The notes under the pieces were generated by a model. It had not been told where the DNA came from and ran no database searches. It saw nothing but the letters and a program-made list of their open reading frames with translations. Below are positions 35,212-43,185 of a DNA stretch of 64,000 nt, one piece after another. Source of the DNA: Larkinella insperata. GTDB lineage: Bacteria; Bacteroidota; Bacteroidia; Cytophagales; Spirosomataceae. The stretch covers positions 3,367,001 to 3,431,000 of the forward strand of contig NZ_CP110973.1 in NCBI RefSeq assembly GCF_026248825.1, given 5' to 3'. Both the position numbers and the translations under genes were made by a program. How positions within the stretch are numbered: the stretch's first letter is position 1; every line of letters begins with the position of its first letter.

Positions 35212-35922
35212 TTAATCCTGCCGCACGGTGCTGGACCCCGACAGACGGGACCGCAGTTCGGGGGTTCCCCGGTACCGTACGCTGCTGGCGCCACTGGCCG
35301 TTATATCTAGCCGTTTGGCTACCCGAACCCGGGCCGAGCTGGCGCCCGACAAATCCAGTTCCGCTTCATCGACGGGGTAATCAAACGCTTCCAGTTTGCT
35401 GGCGCCCGACAACTCGCCGTTCAGAATTCCGCTGGCCCCCATCAGATCCAGGTCCGACGCCCCCGACAGGTCGATATTTGTGCGGTCAGCATCCACATCA
35501 AACTCCGCGCGGGAGGCTCCCGTCAGTTTAATATCCAACTCGCGCAATCCCTGGAAACCGTATACTTCCGAACGGGAGGCTCCGGAGAAATCGACCCCGC
35601 GGAGCGTCGGCATGACGATCGTGATGCGCATATCGTACCGGCGGTTTCGGTGGTTATTACGGTAGTTGGCGTGAAGCGTACCGTTGCTGGTGTAAATATC
35701 GAGATCGTCGAGATCCCGGCGGTTTCCGCGGGCTTCAATGGTAAAATTGCTTCCTTCCCGAACCGTCACATTAAAAGCGCTGCCCATGTCGAGCCGGTCA
35801 AAATTAGTCAGGCCGTAAGTGCGATCATCTTCTTCGTATGGCCCGACGCGCTCAAAGTCGCAGGAGGTCAGTACAACCAGCGTAGCAATAAAGAATACGG
35901 ATAAGAGGGTGGAGAATTTCAT
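35212..35922 (-). CDS. Head-GIN domain lipoprotein (DUF2807)
   Basis: A 236-residue exported protein. A lipoprotein signal ends at the Cys in LVVLTSCDFERVG; the rest is one DUF2807/head-GIN domain, a parallel beta-helix with the recurring strand motif LSGAS/FSGAS (VDFSGASRSEVYGF, KLTGASRAEFDVDAD, DLSGASDLDLMGASG, ELSGASKLEAFD, DLSGASSARVRV and so on). The domain is widespread in Bacteroidota and was named for its resemblance to an adhesin head; the real role is unknown. ATGs at 35931 and 35922 are both in frame, and the second gives the more typical lipoprotein n-region MKFSTLL. Confidence 0.9.
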   Translation of the reverse strand: MKFSTLLSVFFIATLVVLTSCDFERVGPYEEDDRTYGLTNFDRLDMGSAFNVTVREGSNFTIEARGNRRDLDDLDIYTSNGTLHANYRNNHRNRRYDMRITIVMPTLRGVDFSGASRSEVYGFQGLRELDIKLTGASRAEFDVDADRTNIDLSGASDLDLMGASGILNGELSGASKLEAFDYPVDEAELDLSGASSARVRVAKRLDITASGASSVRYRGTPELRSRLSGSSTVRQD

Positions 35923-35931
35923 AGCTGTCAT

Positions 35932-36396
35932 AGCAATGGGTGAACGTATCTGTTGTTGTATGCTGTTATGACCCGCATCCGGCGAAAGACCCCTACGCGG
36001 TATTAAAAAAACTGAAAAAAAACTGGGAGCCCGTGGTTCGGGATTGCCTTGGCTAGTAACCGTATTTTAAAAGAAGAGTGAGTTAGTTTACTCAATTATT
36101 TAGTTCGGTAACTACTTAAGTATTGAAATCTGTGTGCTCCACTAAAAAGCCGTTTCCAGCTCAGAAATGGCCTAAAATGCGCTAAAACGATTAAAGCAGG
36201 ATTAAGGCAGGATCGGAGCGATTAGAATATGATTAAAATCATGCCTTTTAGGGGTATTCCGTTTGGTGTTGACAAATGATTTACCCAATTTGGTATCACA
36301 ATTCAACAGCAACACCATTTAACAACAGGCAGTAACGCTCCCCCGGGGCAGCCGAATTAACAAAACTAGTTTTAACCATTCTTACCCACCGTAACC
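35932..36396. other. AT-rich intergenic region upstream of the small membrane protein gene
   Basis: About 465 bp without a supported gene. A TTTG near 36260 followed after 19 bases by a second TTTG-ending octamer is a weak promoter candidate for the gene at 36397. No RNA gene is recognised. Confidence 0.4.
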
Positions 36397-36672
36397 ATGA
36401 CTTACTTAATCGTTTCCCTGATCGTTCTGCTGGCAGCATTCTCCGGTATCATCATCGACAGCTTGGTGCAATACCATATCCGGGTAAAAAACAACGTCAT
36501 CAACGGACTAACACTGGCCTTTATTGAGATGGAGGCCGATCCCGAATTGCTGGCTACCCTGATTCAACGGGGCACGACCCTGAATGACGAACAAATCTCG
36601 AACGGTGTTAACGTCTGGTTAAAGACCAACGAAAGACGCTTCTCCCTGGAAGCCATGAGCTACGCCGACTAA
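36397..36672 (+). CDS. Small single-span membrane protein, unknown function
   Basis: A 91-residue protein not recognised as a known family. Residues 3-24 (YLIVSLIVLLAAFSGIIIDS) form one membrane helix; the remainder is a soluble, mostly helical segment with EMEADPELLATLIQRG and a KTNERRFSLEAM tail. The coding is plausible because codon usage is even, the start follows a long promoter-like intergenic region, and no overlapping gene exists. It ends 6 bp before the convergent pyrR gene, with no terminator between them. Confidence 0.6.
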   Translation: MTYLIVSLIVLLAAFSGIIIDSLVQYHIRVKNNVINGLTLAFIEMEADPELLATLIQRGTTLNDEQISNGVNVWLKTNERRFSLEAMSYAD

Positions 36673-36678
36673 GCGGAT

Positions 36679-37218
36679 TTATTCCATCAGCCAGATGCGG
36701 TCGGTTTCAGTGCCTTGCTCGGTCCATTCAACCAGCACCCGCTGCGATTCGAGTGTATTCACGCGTTTGCCGATGTAATCAGCTTTAATCGGCAAGTCAC
36801 GGTTGTACCGCCGGTCGATCAGCACCAGCAGTTCCACGGACCGGGGCCGCCCAAAAGCCGTCATCGCGTCCAGCGCAGCCCGAACCATCCGGCCCGTCGC
36901 AATTACATCGTCAACCAGAATAACTTTTTTATCTTCAATCAGGAAGGGGACGTTTGTCGTGTTAGGCCGCAGTGGCAAGTCGCGACGGCGGAAATCGTCC
37001 CGGTAGAAGGTAGCGTCCAGTGAGCCCAGCGGAATATCGTTCTGTAAGGTTTGATTGAGCTCGGCTACAATGCGTTTTGCGAAATAAATACCGCGCGGTT
37101 GCATGCCCAAAACGACGGTATCAGTAAAATCCTGATGATTTTCAATCAGTTCCTGGCACAACCGGCTGATGACAATTTCCAATAGCGGGCTGGCGAGGAT
37201 AAGACGTTTCTGGTTCAT
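36679..37218 (-). CDS. pyrR: PyrR-type phosphoribosyltransferase
   Basis: A 179-residue type I phosphoribosyltransferase of the PyrR group. The PRPP-binding loop is KKVILVDDVIATGRMVRAALD at about 97-117, with acidic residues D103-D104; the flexible loop YRDDFRRRDLPLRPNTTNVP and the basic tail region match PyrR. In Firmicutes the protein binds pyr mRNA to control pyrimidine synthesis and has uracil phosphoribosyltransferase activity; in Bacteroidota the RNA-binding role is uncertain. No pyr genes adjoin it, so it is a stand-alone gene here. Confidence 0.88.
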   Translation of the reverse strand: MNQKRLILASPLLEIVISRLCQELIENHQDFTDTVVLGMQPRGIYFAKRIVAELNQTLQNDIPLGSLDATFYRDDFRRRDLPLRPNTTNVPFLIEDKKVILVDDVIATGRMVRAALDAMTAFGRPRSVELLVLIDRRYNRDLPIKADYIGKRVNTLESQRVLVEWTEQGTETDRIWLME

Positions 37219-37335
37219 GAACGAAAGATAGTAGTCGGTTTCCAGTTTTCGGTTTTAGAGGGGTGTTTTTTGTTGAATTGTTTCTGCGAACTTTGCATCC
37301 GGTAAGGATCGACAGACATTTTAACGCAGTTTTCC

Positions 37336-37896
37336 ATGAAATTCCTCATTACCGGGCTTGGCAACATCGGTCCGGAGTATATGCTGACTCGCCACAACGC
37401 CGGTTTTATGGTGTTGGACCGTCTGGCAGCCCAACATGGTTTTAGTTTCTCCCTCAACCGGCTGGCGTATACAGCGGAGTGGCGATACAAGGGAAAAATC
37501 ATTCACCTGATCAAACCAACTACGTACATGAACCTGAGCGGACGGGCCGTTAGCTCGTACCTCAAGCAATTAAACATACCAGTTGAAAATCTGTTAGTTA
37601 TTACGGATGACAAAGATTTGCCATTCGGTAAGCTGCGTCTGAAGCCTAAAGGGTCGCCGGGCGGGCACAACGGACTGCGGAATATTGATGAGGTGTTGGG
37701 AACCCAGGAGTATGCCCGGCTTCGGTTCGGAATCGGGAACGCTTTTTCGAAAGGTCGTCAGGTTGATTTTGTGTTGGGCCAGTTTCCCGAAGAAGAAATG
37801 CAGGAACTGCCCCAGCACCTTGACCGGGCGGGAGATGCCGCAATCAGTTTTTGTACTTCTGGGTTACAGCATACGATGAATTTTTTCAACCAATAA
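37336..37896 (+). CDS. pth: Peptidyl-tRNA hydrolase
   Basis: Bacterial Pth, 186 residues, which frees tRNA from peptidyl-tRNAs that drop off the ribosome. The catalytic His is at 20 (MLTRHNAGFMVLD), the substrate-binding Asn at 10 (GLGNIGPEY), and TYMNLSGRAV, DDKDLPFGKLRLKPKGSPGG and GHNGLRNI complete the family signature. Length and start are normal. The neighbour usually found beside it, ribosomal protein L25, is not here; a non-coding AT-rich tract follows. Confidence 0.97.
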   Translation: MKFLITGLGNIGPEYMLTRHNAGFMVLDRLAAQHGFSFSLNRLAYTAEWRYKGKIIHLIKPTTYMNLSGRAVSSYLKQLNIPVENLLVITDDKDLPFGKLRLKPKGSPGGHNGLRNIDEVLGTQEYARLRFGIGNAFSKGRQVDFVLGQFPEEEMQELPQHLDRAGDAAISFCTSGLQHTMNFFNQ

Positions 37897-37941
37897 TATA
37901 ATTTATTAAAGATTTTTTCAATTTTGAAAATAAAAATTTCC

Positions 37942-37973
37942 TTTGGTCAAATTGCGTAATTTGTAGTATTTTG
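37942..37973 (+). promoter_or_regulatory. Candidate promoter of the first non-coding segment
   Basis: TTTG (37942-37945) is followed after 20 bases by GTATTTTG (37966-37973). Transcription would begin close to 37979, where a 10-bp inverted arm starts. Confidence 0.4.
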
Positions 37974-37978
37974 TTTTA

Positions 37979-38060
37979 CTATACCGCTCAAAAAGTGTAT
38001 ACAGACTAATATAACCAATTACAAATCAATAGCATACCCCCTAGCGGTATAGGAAATTTT
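37979..38060 (+). ncRNA. Possible small RNA closed by a 10-bp stem
   Basis: Perfect arms CTATACCGCT (37979-37988) and AGCGGTATAG (38043-38052) enclose 54 bases and are followed by a run of six T at 38057-38062. A promoter-like pair of boxes ends 5 bp before the first arm. There is no reading frame. The existence of a separate RNA here is inferred from layout only. Confidence 0.3.
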
Positions 38061-38071
38061 TTAAAATAAAA

Positions 38072-38102
38072 TTTGTACTCTTAAAATTTATTGCGATATT
38101 TG
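38072..38102 (+). promoter_or_regulatory. Promoter of the structured RNA candidate (TTTG-N19-GATATTTG)
   Basis: TTTG at 38072-38075 and GATATTTG at 38095-38102 are separated by exactly 19 bases, matching the Bacteroidota consensus in all but one defined position. No coding start lies downstream before the terminator at 38302. Confidence 0.6.
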
Positions 38103-38106
38103 CATT

Positions 38107-38341
38107 GTCCTTCAACAGAAGAGCAATTGAACAAAATCAGGAAATATTAAGTTAACTTAGTGAATTCTGATTTTAGTTTGTTACTTCCCCAACGACACCA
38201 CGTCTTAAAGACAATTGCTTCAGAACTATTCTGGCAAACGGGTCAGTTGAGAAGGTAAAATCTTAAAAAAAGAAAAGGTTAAGGGTTTAGGAATAGTCAG
38301 TATAAAGCCTCTCGCAATGATCGGGAGGCTTTATCTTTTTT
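38107..38341 (+). ncRNA. Candidate structured non-coding RNA, about 230 nt
   Basis: A transcript from the promoter at 38072-38102 to the terminator at 38302-38341 would be non-coding and highly structured. The outer stem pairs CCTTCAAC (38109-38116) with GTTGAGAAGG (38246-38255). An inner stem pairs GAAG-CAATTG (38118-38129, 2-base bulge) with CAATTGCTTC (38212-38221). Inside it AAAATCAG (38133-38140) pairs with CTGATTTT (38167-38174) around the palindrome TAAGTTAACTTA. A small hairpin CAGAA/TTCTG (38221-38233) lies on the 3' side between the inner and outer stems. A closing stem, an asymmetric bubble with a small 3' hairpin and an apical stem resemble 6S RNA in outline, but I see no decisive 6S sequence signature. 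It does not match tmRNA, SRP RNA or RNase P RNA by their conserved motifs. Confidence 0.5.
38302..38341 (+). terminator. Intrinsic terminator of the non-coding RNA candidate
   Basis: Stem ATAAAGCCTC/GAGGCTTTAT, extended by three more pairs including one G-T, with a 7-base loop and a T-rich tail CTTTTTT. It is 400 bp from the end of pth, too far to be its ordinary terminator. Confidence 0.85.
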
Positions 38342-38432
38342 AGCCCATATCATTGCCTATCTCGCTCTTCTTTATTGACCCCAACATTCAGCCCATCAAC
38401 CACTTTTGTTCCGGCCTGTGCGAAGGTTGTAT

Positions 38433-38440
38433 TACTTTTG
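38433..38440 (+). promoter_or_regulatory. -7 box of the sensor kinase gene
   Basis: TACTTTTG is a perfect TAnnTTTG box 19 bp before the ATG at 38460. The nearest TTTG upstream is 24 bp away, longer than usual. The box lies downstream of the TTG at 38406 and so argues for the later start. Confidence 0.4.
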
Positions 38441-38459
38441 TAACTCATCTTCTTCAGGA

Positions 38460-39662
38460 ATGGCAGGCTGGTTGAAAAAGTATGGGATACACCTATTGGT
38501 TGGGGCGGCTTTAGCGTTTCTTCCTCTGCTGTATTTTGCGTACATGGGCGTAAGCTGGCGGCCGTTGAATCCACACGACCACCTTATTCAGAACGGTTTA
38601 GCGTATCTGTTTCTCCTTCTTTTCTCGTACTTTAACCATACCGCGTTCGTTCCCAGCTGGTTTTTGGACAAACAGTACCGGCGGTATATTTTTGTTGCGA
38701 TTAGCTGCGTGTTCGGAGCGGCTTACCTTCCTTACCGGATTGAGCAGTGGTTTTTCTTTAAACCGCCCCAGGAAAACACCCCGCTGGCCTGGGCCCGTCA
38801 GATTTTTGTGGAGGAAATGATGTTAGAACCTCCTTACGGGCGTCCAATCGATTTACGAACCAGCCAACGCCAACGCTTGGTCAACCCATCGGATGCGCAG
38901 AGAAGACCAGCTTCGCCGGACGGCCACTTTTCGGCCAGGCGGCCGGGAAACCACCGGCGCAACCAGCCATTTACCCTGCTGTTACCGGTTAAATTAGCCA
39001 TTTTTTTCCTGCTTGGCAGCGTGAGTACCCTGATTTCGATCTCGGTCCAGACGGCCACCCGGCTTCGTCAGGTCGAAAACGATCAATTGCAGGCCGAATT
39101 GCGGCAGCTCAAAGCGCAGATACAGCCCCACTTTCTTTTTAATACCCTCAACAGCATTTACGCGCTGGCCATCCGCAACGATGAGCGCACGGCTGACACG
39201 ATTGTGAAGCTCTCAGAATTTTTGCGGTACATTATTCGCGATGCCCACCGCGACAGGGTGCCGCTGGCGACCGAGATCAATTACATGGCCAATTACATCG
39301 ATCTGCAGAAGGCCCGGCTGCGCGACGCCGTTGAGGTCGACTATCAGCTGGAAGGGGAGGTGCAGAGCTGGCAAATCGCCCCGTTGCTGCTGTTTTCTTT
39401 TGTGGAAAATGCGTTCAAGTACGGCGTCAACCCCGAGGAAGATTCGCGGATTGTCATTCACCTCCGCATCCAGGATAACCAACTGCGGCTGTATGTTGCC
39501 AACAATAAGGTGCAGGTTAGTCCGCTGGAAGAATCCACGGGCATCGGACTGCAAAATACCCGGGAGCGGCTACGGCTTCTGTATGCGGATGCGCACGAGT
39601 TGACCATCGACAACACACTAACCCATTTCCGCGTCACCTTATGTCTCTCGCTGTCCCGATGA
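38460..39662 (+). CDS. LytS/YehU-type sensor histidine kinase
   Basis: A 400-residue membrane histidine kinase. Membrane helices lie at about 10-30, 45-65 and 80-100, with a further one near 180-200 after a hydrophilic, basic segment (135-180) of low complexity. The His-kinase domain follows with AELRQLKAQIQPHFLFNTLN (phospho-accepting His in QPHFLFN), and the ATPase part has FSFVENAFKYGV and the G-box STGIGLQNTRERL. It probably senses an envelope or cell-surface signal and phosphorylates the LytTR regulator whose gene overlaps its stop codon by 4 bp (ATGA). The ATG at 38460 is preferred to an upstream TTG. Confidence 0.93.
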   Translation: MAGWLKKYGIHLLVGAALAFLPLLYFAYMGVSWRPLNPHDHLIQNGLAYLFLLLFSYFNHTAFVPSWFLDKQYRRYIFVAISCVFGAAYLPYRIEQWFFFKPPQENTPLAWARQIFVEEMMLEPPYGRPIDLRTSQRQRLVNPSDAQRRPASPDGHFSARRPGNHRRNQPFTLLLPVKLAIFFLLGSVSTLISISVQTATRLRQVENDQLQAELRQLKAQIQPHFLFNTLNSIYALAIRNDERTADTIVKLSEFLRYIIRDAHRDRVPLATEINYMANYIDLQKARLRDAVEVDYQLEGEVQSWQIAPLLLFSFVENAFKYGVNPEEDSRIVIHLRIQDNQLRLYVANNKVQVSPLEESTGIGLQNTRERLRLLYADAHELTIDNTLTHFRVTLCLSLSR

Positions 39663-40363
39663 AAGCCATTGCCCTGGATGATGAGCGCCCCGCGCTGGAT
39701 GTTATCGATGCCTTCTGTGGCCGCATCGATTCGGTAGATCTGGTGAAAACATTTACCCGTACCGGCGAAGCCCGGCTGTATCTGGAAGACCATCCCGTTG
39801 ATTTGATCTTTCTGGATATCAACATGCCCCGCGAGTCCGGACTGGCGTTTTTCAAGACCATCAATCAGCAAACACTGGTTATTTTTACCACGGCTTACAG
39901 TGAGTTTGCCGTCGAGAGTTACGATGTGGAAGCCGTTGATTACCTGCTGAAACCGTTTACTTATGAGCGATTCAGTCAGGCGGTGCAGCGGGCCCAGACG
40001 CGGTTGCGGGCGCTCCGGCAATCCACCAACGAAGGACGCGAAGGTCCGGAGTTCCCCCAGCTCTTTTTCCGGGTCGATTACGGATTGGTGAAAGTGGCGG
40101 TAGCCGACATTCTCTTTGTGGAAGGACTGGACAATTACCTGAAAATTCATCGAAGTCAGGAGCGGCCCCTGGTCGTACGGCTTACCATGAAAGCCATGCT
40201 GGATAAACTGCCCGCGGGAAGTTTTGTCCGGGTTCACCGCTCTTACATCGTAGCGCTCGACAAAATTCAGGCGGTTCGCAACAAGATGGTCCTGATCGGG
40301 GAGGAGGACATTCCCATCGGAAGCAGTTACGAAAAAGATTTTTTTACCCGCTTCCGAAAGTAG
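39659..40363 (+). CDS. LytTR family response regulator
   Basis: A 234-residue two-domain regulator. The receiver domain (1-115) has the acidic pocket in AIALDDERP (D7, D8), the phosphorylated Asp D53 in LIFLDINMPRESG, the conserved TTAY region and the Lys in YLLKPFTYERF. The LytTR DNA-binding domain (135-234) shows FFRVDYGLVKVAVADILFVE and FVRVHRSYIVALDKIQAV. The ATG at 39659 overlaps the kinase stop as ATGA, which favours translational coupling; an ATG six codons earlier is possible. Kinase and regulator form a standard two-component pair, with unknown targets. Confidence 0.95.
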   Translation: MKAIALDDERPALDVIDAFCGRIDSVDLVKTFTRTGEARLYLEDHPVDLIFLDINMPRESGLAFFKTINQQTLVIFTTAYSEFAVESYDVEAVDYLLKPFTYERFSQAVQRAQTRLRALRQSTNEGREGPEFPQLFFRVDYGLVKVAVADILFVEGLDNYLKIHRSQERPLVVRLTMKAMLDKLPAGSFVRVHRSYIVALDKIQAVRNKMVLIGEEDIPIGSSYEKDFFTRFRK

Positions 40364-40519
40364 GATTCACCCCTGTTTTTACCCCATTCGCCACAAAGGC
40401 AGCAGTGTCGCCCCGAAAACAGAACGCTTGACCACACATTTTCCCGGTTACCGGGGCTTTGAGCGAACTTTGACTATGTGCGAAGGCTTTCTCTTTGCGC
40501 GTTCATTCAAATAAAATTT

Positions 40520-41635
40520 ATGAATACGATTGGTAAAGCCGCGAGCGGCATTCTGTTATTCACCTGTCTTCTGGTGGGCTGCAACTCAAGCGATGATTCC
40601 GATGTGACGCCCGACACGGGGGAAACTTCGTCGGGCATCACCGAGGTATTATCAGCCACGACCACAGCCACCAGTTGCGCCACCACGACCGGCGTGGCCA
40701 AAGTGGTTTGTCTGGCCGAAGCCTTTAAAACAACGCTCGATGCCAGCCAACTGGCGAGCGTGCAGCTAACCTACAGCAAATCCAACGCGCAGCGCTGGTC
40801 GAATTTACCCGAGGGACTTTACCGAAACCGGGTGGGCCTTGCTCTGTCTTCGCTCAGCGACACCCAATTGGCGGCTTTCCGGGCCTTGATGCAGGCCGTG
40901 CTGGCGCAGGGGACCACCAACGAGGGCTACGACGAAATGGTGGGCGACCTGGCCGCCGACGATTACCTGAACGCCAACGGGGGAGGTTCGGAGTACGGAG
41001 CCGGCAACTTTTACCTGGCTTTTCTGGGTACGCCCAGCACCTCGGGATTGTGGGAGTTGCAGTTTGGCGGCCACCACTACACCTTTGCCAATACCTACAA
41101 CGGTGGGCAGGTAACCGGGGTAACCCCTTCGTTCCGGGCTGTGGAACCGATGGCGACGGTAACGGCCAACAACCGGACCTACCAGCCCATTGAGCAAGAA
41201 CGCCAGGCTTTTGCCGCTATGCTGGGCGGTTTGAGCAGCAGCGAGCAAACCACGGCCAAACTTTCGTCCACGTTTTCCGACGTTCTGCTGGGGCCCGGCC
41301 AGGACGGAAAGTTTCCAACCGCCAAACAGGGCCTGAAAGTAGGTAGCCTGACGGCGGCTCAGAAAACGCTGGTGCTCAACGCCATCAAGCTCTACGTCAA
41401 TGATCTGGATAGTGAAACGGCCGCGACGGTATTGGCCAGATACACCTCGGGGTTGGATAATACCTACATCGCGTATTCGGGTACAACGTCCGTGACGGCC
41501 CAGAACGATTACATCCGCATTGACGGGCCTGATGTATGGATCGAGTTTTCGTACCAGGGCGGTATTGTGATTCGGGGGGTACCGCATCCGCACTCGGTCT
41601 GGCGGGATCGTACCACGGACTACGGTGGAAACTAA
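40520..41635 (+). CDS. DUF3500 lipoprotein
   Basis: A 371-residue protein whose ATG at 40520 opens a lipoprotein signal (ASGILLFTCLLVGCNSSDDS, Cys near 20). A Thr/Ser-rich linker precedes one DUF3500 domain (about 55-371) with WSNLPEGLYRNRVGLALSSL, LWELQFGGHHYTFANTYNGG and the conserved C-terminal end GVPHPHSVWRDRTTDYGG. The paired histidines in GGHHY and PHPHS could bind a metal, but the function of DUF3500 is not established. It begins a run of four same-strand genes with a HupE/UreJ-like membrane protein, a TonB-dependent receptor and a Wzi-like porin, suggesting a role in taking up a metal or other small compound. Confidence 0.85.
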   Translation: MNTIGKAASGILLFTCLLVGCNSSDDSDVTPDTGETSSGITEVLSATTTATSCATTTGVAKVVCLAEAFKTTLDASQLASVQLTYSKSNAQRWSNLPEGLYRNRVGLALSSLSDTQLAAFRALMQAVLAQGTTNEGYDEMVGDLAADDYLNANGGGSEYGAGNFYLAFLGTPSTSGLWELQFGGHHYTFANTYNGGQVTGVTPSFRAVEPMATVTANNRTYQPIEQERQAFAAMLGGLSSSEQTTAKLSSTFSDVLLGPGQDGKFPTAKQGLKVGSLTAAQKTLVLNAIKLYVNDLDSETAATVLARYTSGLDNTYIAYSGTTSVTAQNDYIRIDGPDVWIEFSYQGGIVIRGVPHPHSVWRDRTTDYGGN

Positions 41636-41651
41636 GCAAAACTCAGTGATT

Positions 41652-43016
41652 GTGAAACACTTGCTTCGTCGCATCGGCCGTCCGACCGGATGGCTGATGC
41701 TCCTGCTGACCAGTCTGGTCGCGGGCCTGCTGCCCAACACGACCCGGGCGCACCCCATGCCTAACTCGGTAGTCCTGCTGACGGTCCATGCCGACCACAT
41801 TGATGCTGAGGTGCAAATTCCGCTGAGCGAGCTACAGGCGGCTATTGGGCAGTCGGTTCATGATTCCGCTGTGCGGTTGGTGGAGCGGCTGGGACCTTCC
41901 CTACGGACTTACCTGATCCGGCACGTTCGTCCTCAAACGCCCGCTGGCCAGCCCTGGAAGGTGTCCATCGGGGCTTTGCAGGTTCAGGAAACCCGGAATC
42001 CAATCAACGGCCTGTACCGCGAGCTGACGGCTAAGCTTCAGTTTTTTCCGCCGGGCCGTTCTGCCCGGTCGGCGGGAGAGGTTCGGCGGTTTGTGCTTCA
42101 CTACGATGCGGTGCTCCACCAGGTAATTACCCACAAGATTCTGGTTTCGGTCCAGCAGGATTGGGCGCGCGGGCAGTTGGCCGAAGAAACGCCGGCGCAG
42201 GTGGGCGTCATTGAATTGGATATTGTCCATAACCGGGTTGAACCCCTGGTTGTCAATCTGGGACCCGGCAGCAATTGGACTGGTTTTCGGGCGATGGTCC
42301 AACTCGGCATCCACCACATTGGCGAAGGCACCGACCATCTGCTGTTTTTGCTGGTTCTGCTGCTGCCCGCTCCGCTCTTGATCCACAACGGGCGATGGAG
42401 CCGGTTTGGCGGAGTTCGTTACAGCCTCAAACGCCTGCTGCGGGTCATAACGGCTTTTACCCTCGGGCACTCGCTGACGCTGCTGCTGGGAACGCTGGGT
42501 TGGGTGCGGCTGCCATCACAACCCGTTGAAGTGCTCATTGCGGTTTCCATCCTGGTGTCGGCCAGCCACGCCGTGCGACCCCTGTTTGCCAACCGGACGG
42601 CGATCGGTCGGGAAACGGGGATAGCGGCTGGTTTCGGACTGGTGCACGGGCTGGCTTTTGCGGATACACTGGCGAATCTGCACCTGGAAACCGGTCTGCT
42701 GGCGCTCAGCATCCTGGGTTTCAACCTGGGCATCGAACTCATGCAACTTTTCGTAATTGTCCTGACCATTCCCTGGCTGATGCTGCTCAGTCGTACACCG
42801 GCTTATCCGGCGGTTCGGCTGACGGGCGCCCTGCTGGCGGCAGTGGCAGCCCTGGCCTGGGTGGCTGAACGCGTGTCTGGTCGGGTTAACCCGCTGACCC
42901 GGGGGATTGAACAGGCTGCTACCCAAGCTCCTTGCTTGCTGGCGCTGCTGGCCCTGCTGGCTTTATTTTGCACCTGGCGAACAAATTCGGCCGGAAAACT
43001 GCCTTTTTCATCCTAA
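41652..43016 (+). CDS. HupE/UreJ family membrane protein with exported N-terminal domain
   Basis: About 454 residues. An N-terminal signal region is followed by an exported beta-rich domain (about 30-205, starting AHPMPNSVVLLTVHAD) and a C-terminal membrane domain of about seven helices beginning with the signature MVQLGIHHIGEGTDHLLFLL. Other conserved helices contain FTLGHSLTLLLGTLG and GFGLVHGLAFADTLANL, which place it in the HupE/UreJ-2 family, relatives of nickel/cobalt permeases of hydrogenase and urease loci. No hydrogenase or urease is present. The start is uncertain: a GTG at 41625 would overlap the DUF3500 gene, GTG at 41652 gives a good signal peptide n-region, and an ATG lies at 41697. 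Transport of a divalent metal is the leading guess. Confidence 0.82.
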   Translation: MKHLLRRIGRPTGWLMLLLTSLVAGLLPNTTRAHPMPNSVVLLTVHADHIDAEVQIPLSELQAAIGQSVHDSAVRLVERLGPSLRTYLIRHVRPQTPAGQPWKVSIGALQVQETRNPINGLYRELTAKLQFFPPGRSARSAGEVRRFVLHYDAVLHQVITHKILVSVQQDWARGQLAEETPAQVGVIELDIVHNRVEPLVVNLGPGSNWTGFRAMVQLGIHHIGEGTDHLLFLLVLLLPAPLLIHNGRWSRFGGVRYSLKRLLRVITAFTLGHSLTLLLGTLGWVRLPSQPVEVLIAVSILVSASHAVRPLFANRTAIGRETGIAAGFGLVHGLAFADTLANLHLETGLLALSILGFNLGIELMQLFVIVLTIPWLMLLSRTPAYPAVRLTGALLAAVAALAWVAERVSGRVNPLTRGIEQAATQAPCLLALLALLALFCTWRTNSAGKLPFSS

Positions 43017-43185
43017 CTTACGGCCCGGTTCGCTGGGAGCTTCCAATCCTTTACTTCTTATTGTTGAACCCCAGGCTCCTACTCCGGTAGCTTGCCGATC
43101 ACGGACTGCTTCAGCTACTATAGGGCCTGATTGAAGTGGTCGTTTACACGCCATTGCCACGGTTGGGTCATCAAACGGATTACAC

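Noticed and set aside
38107..38341. tmRNA, SRP RNA or RNase P RNA
   Set aside because: None of the conserved motifs of these RNAs is seen (no tRNA-like 3' end, no SRP tetraloop region, no RNase P core words).
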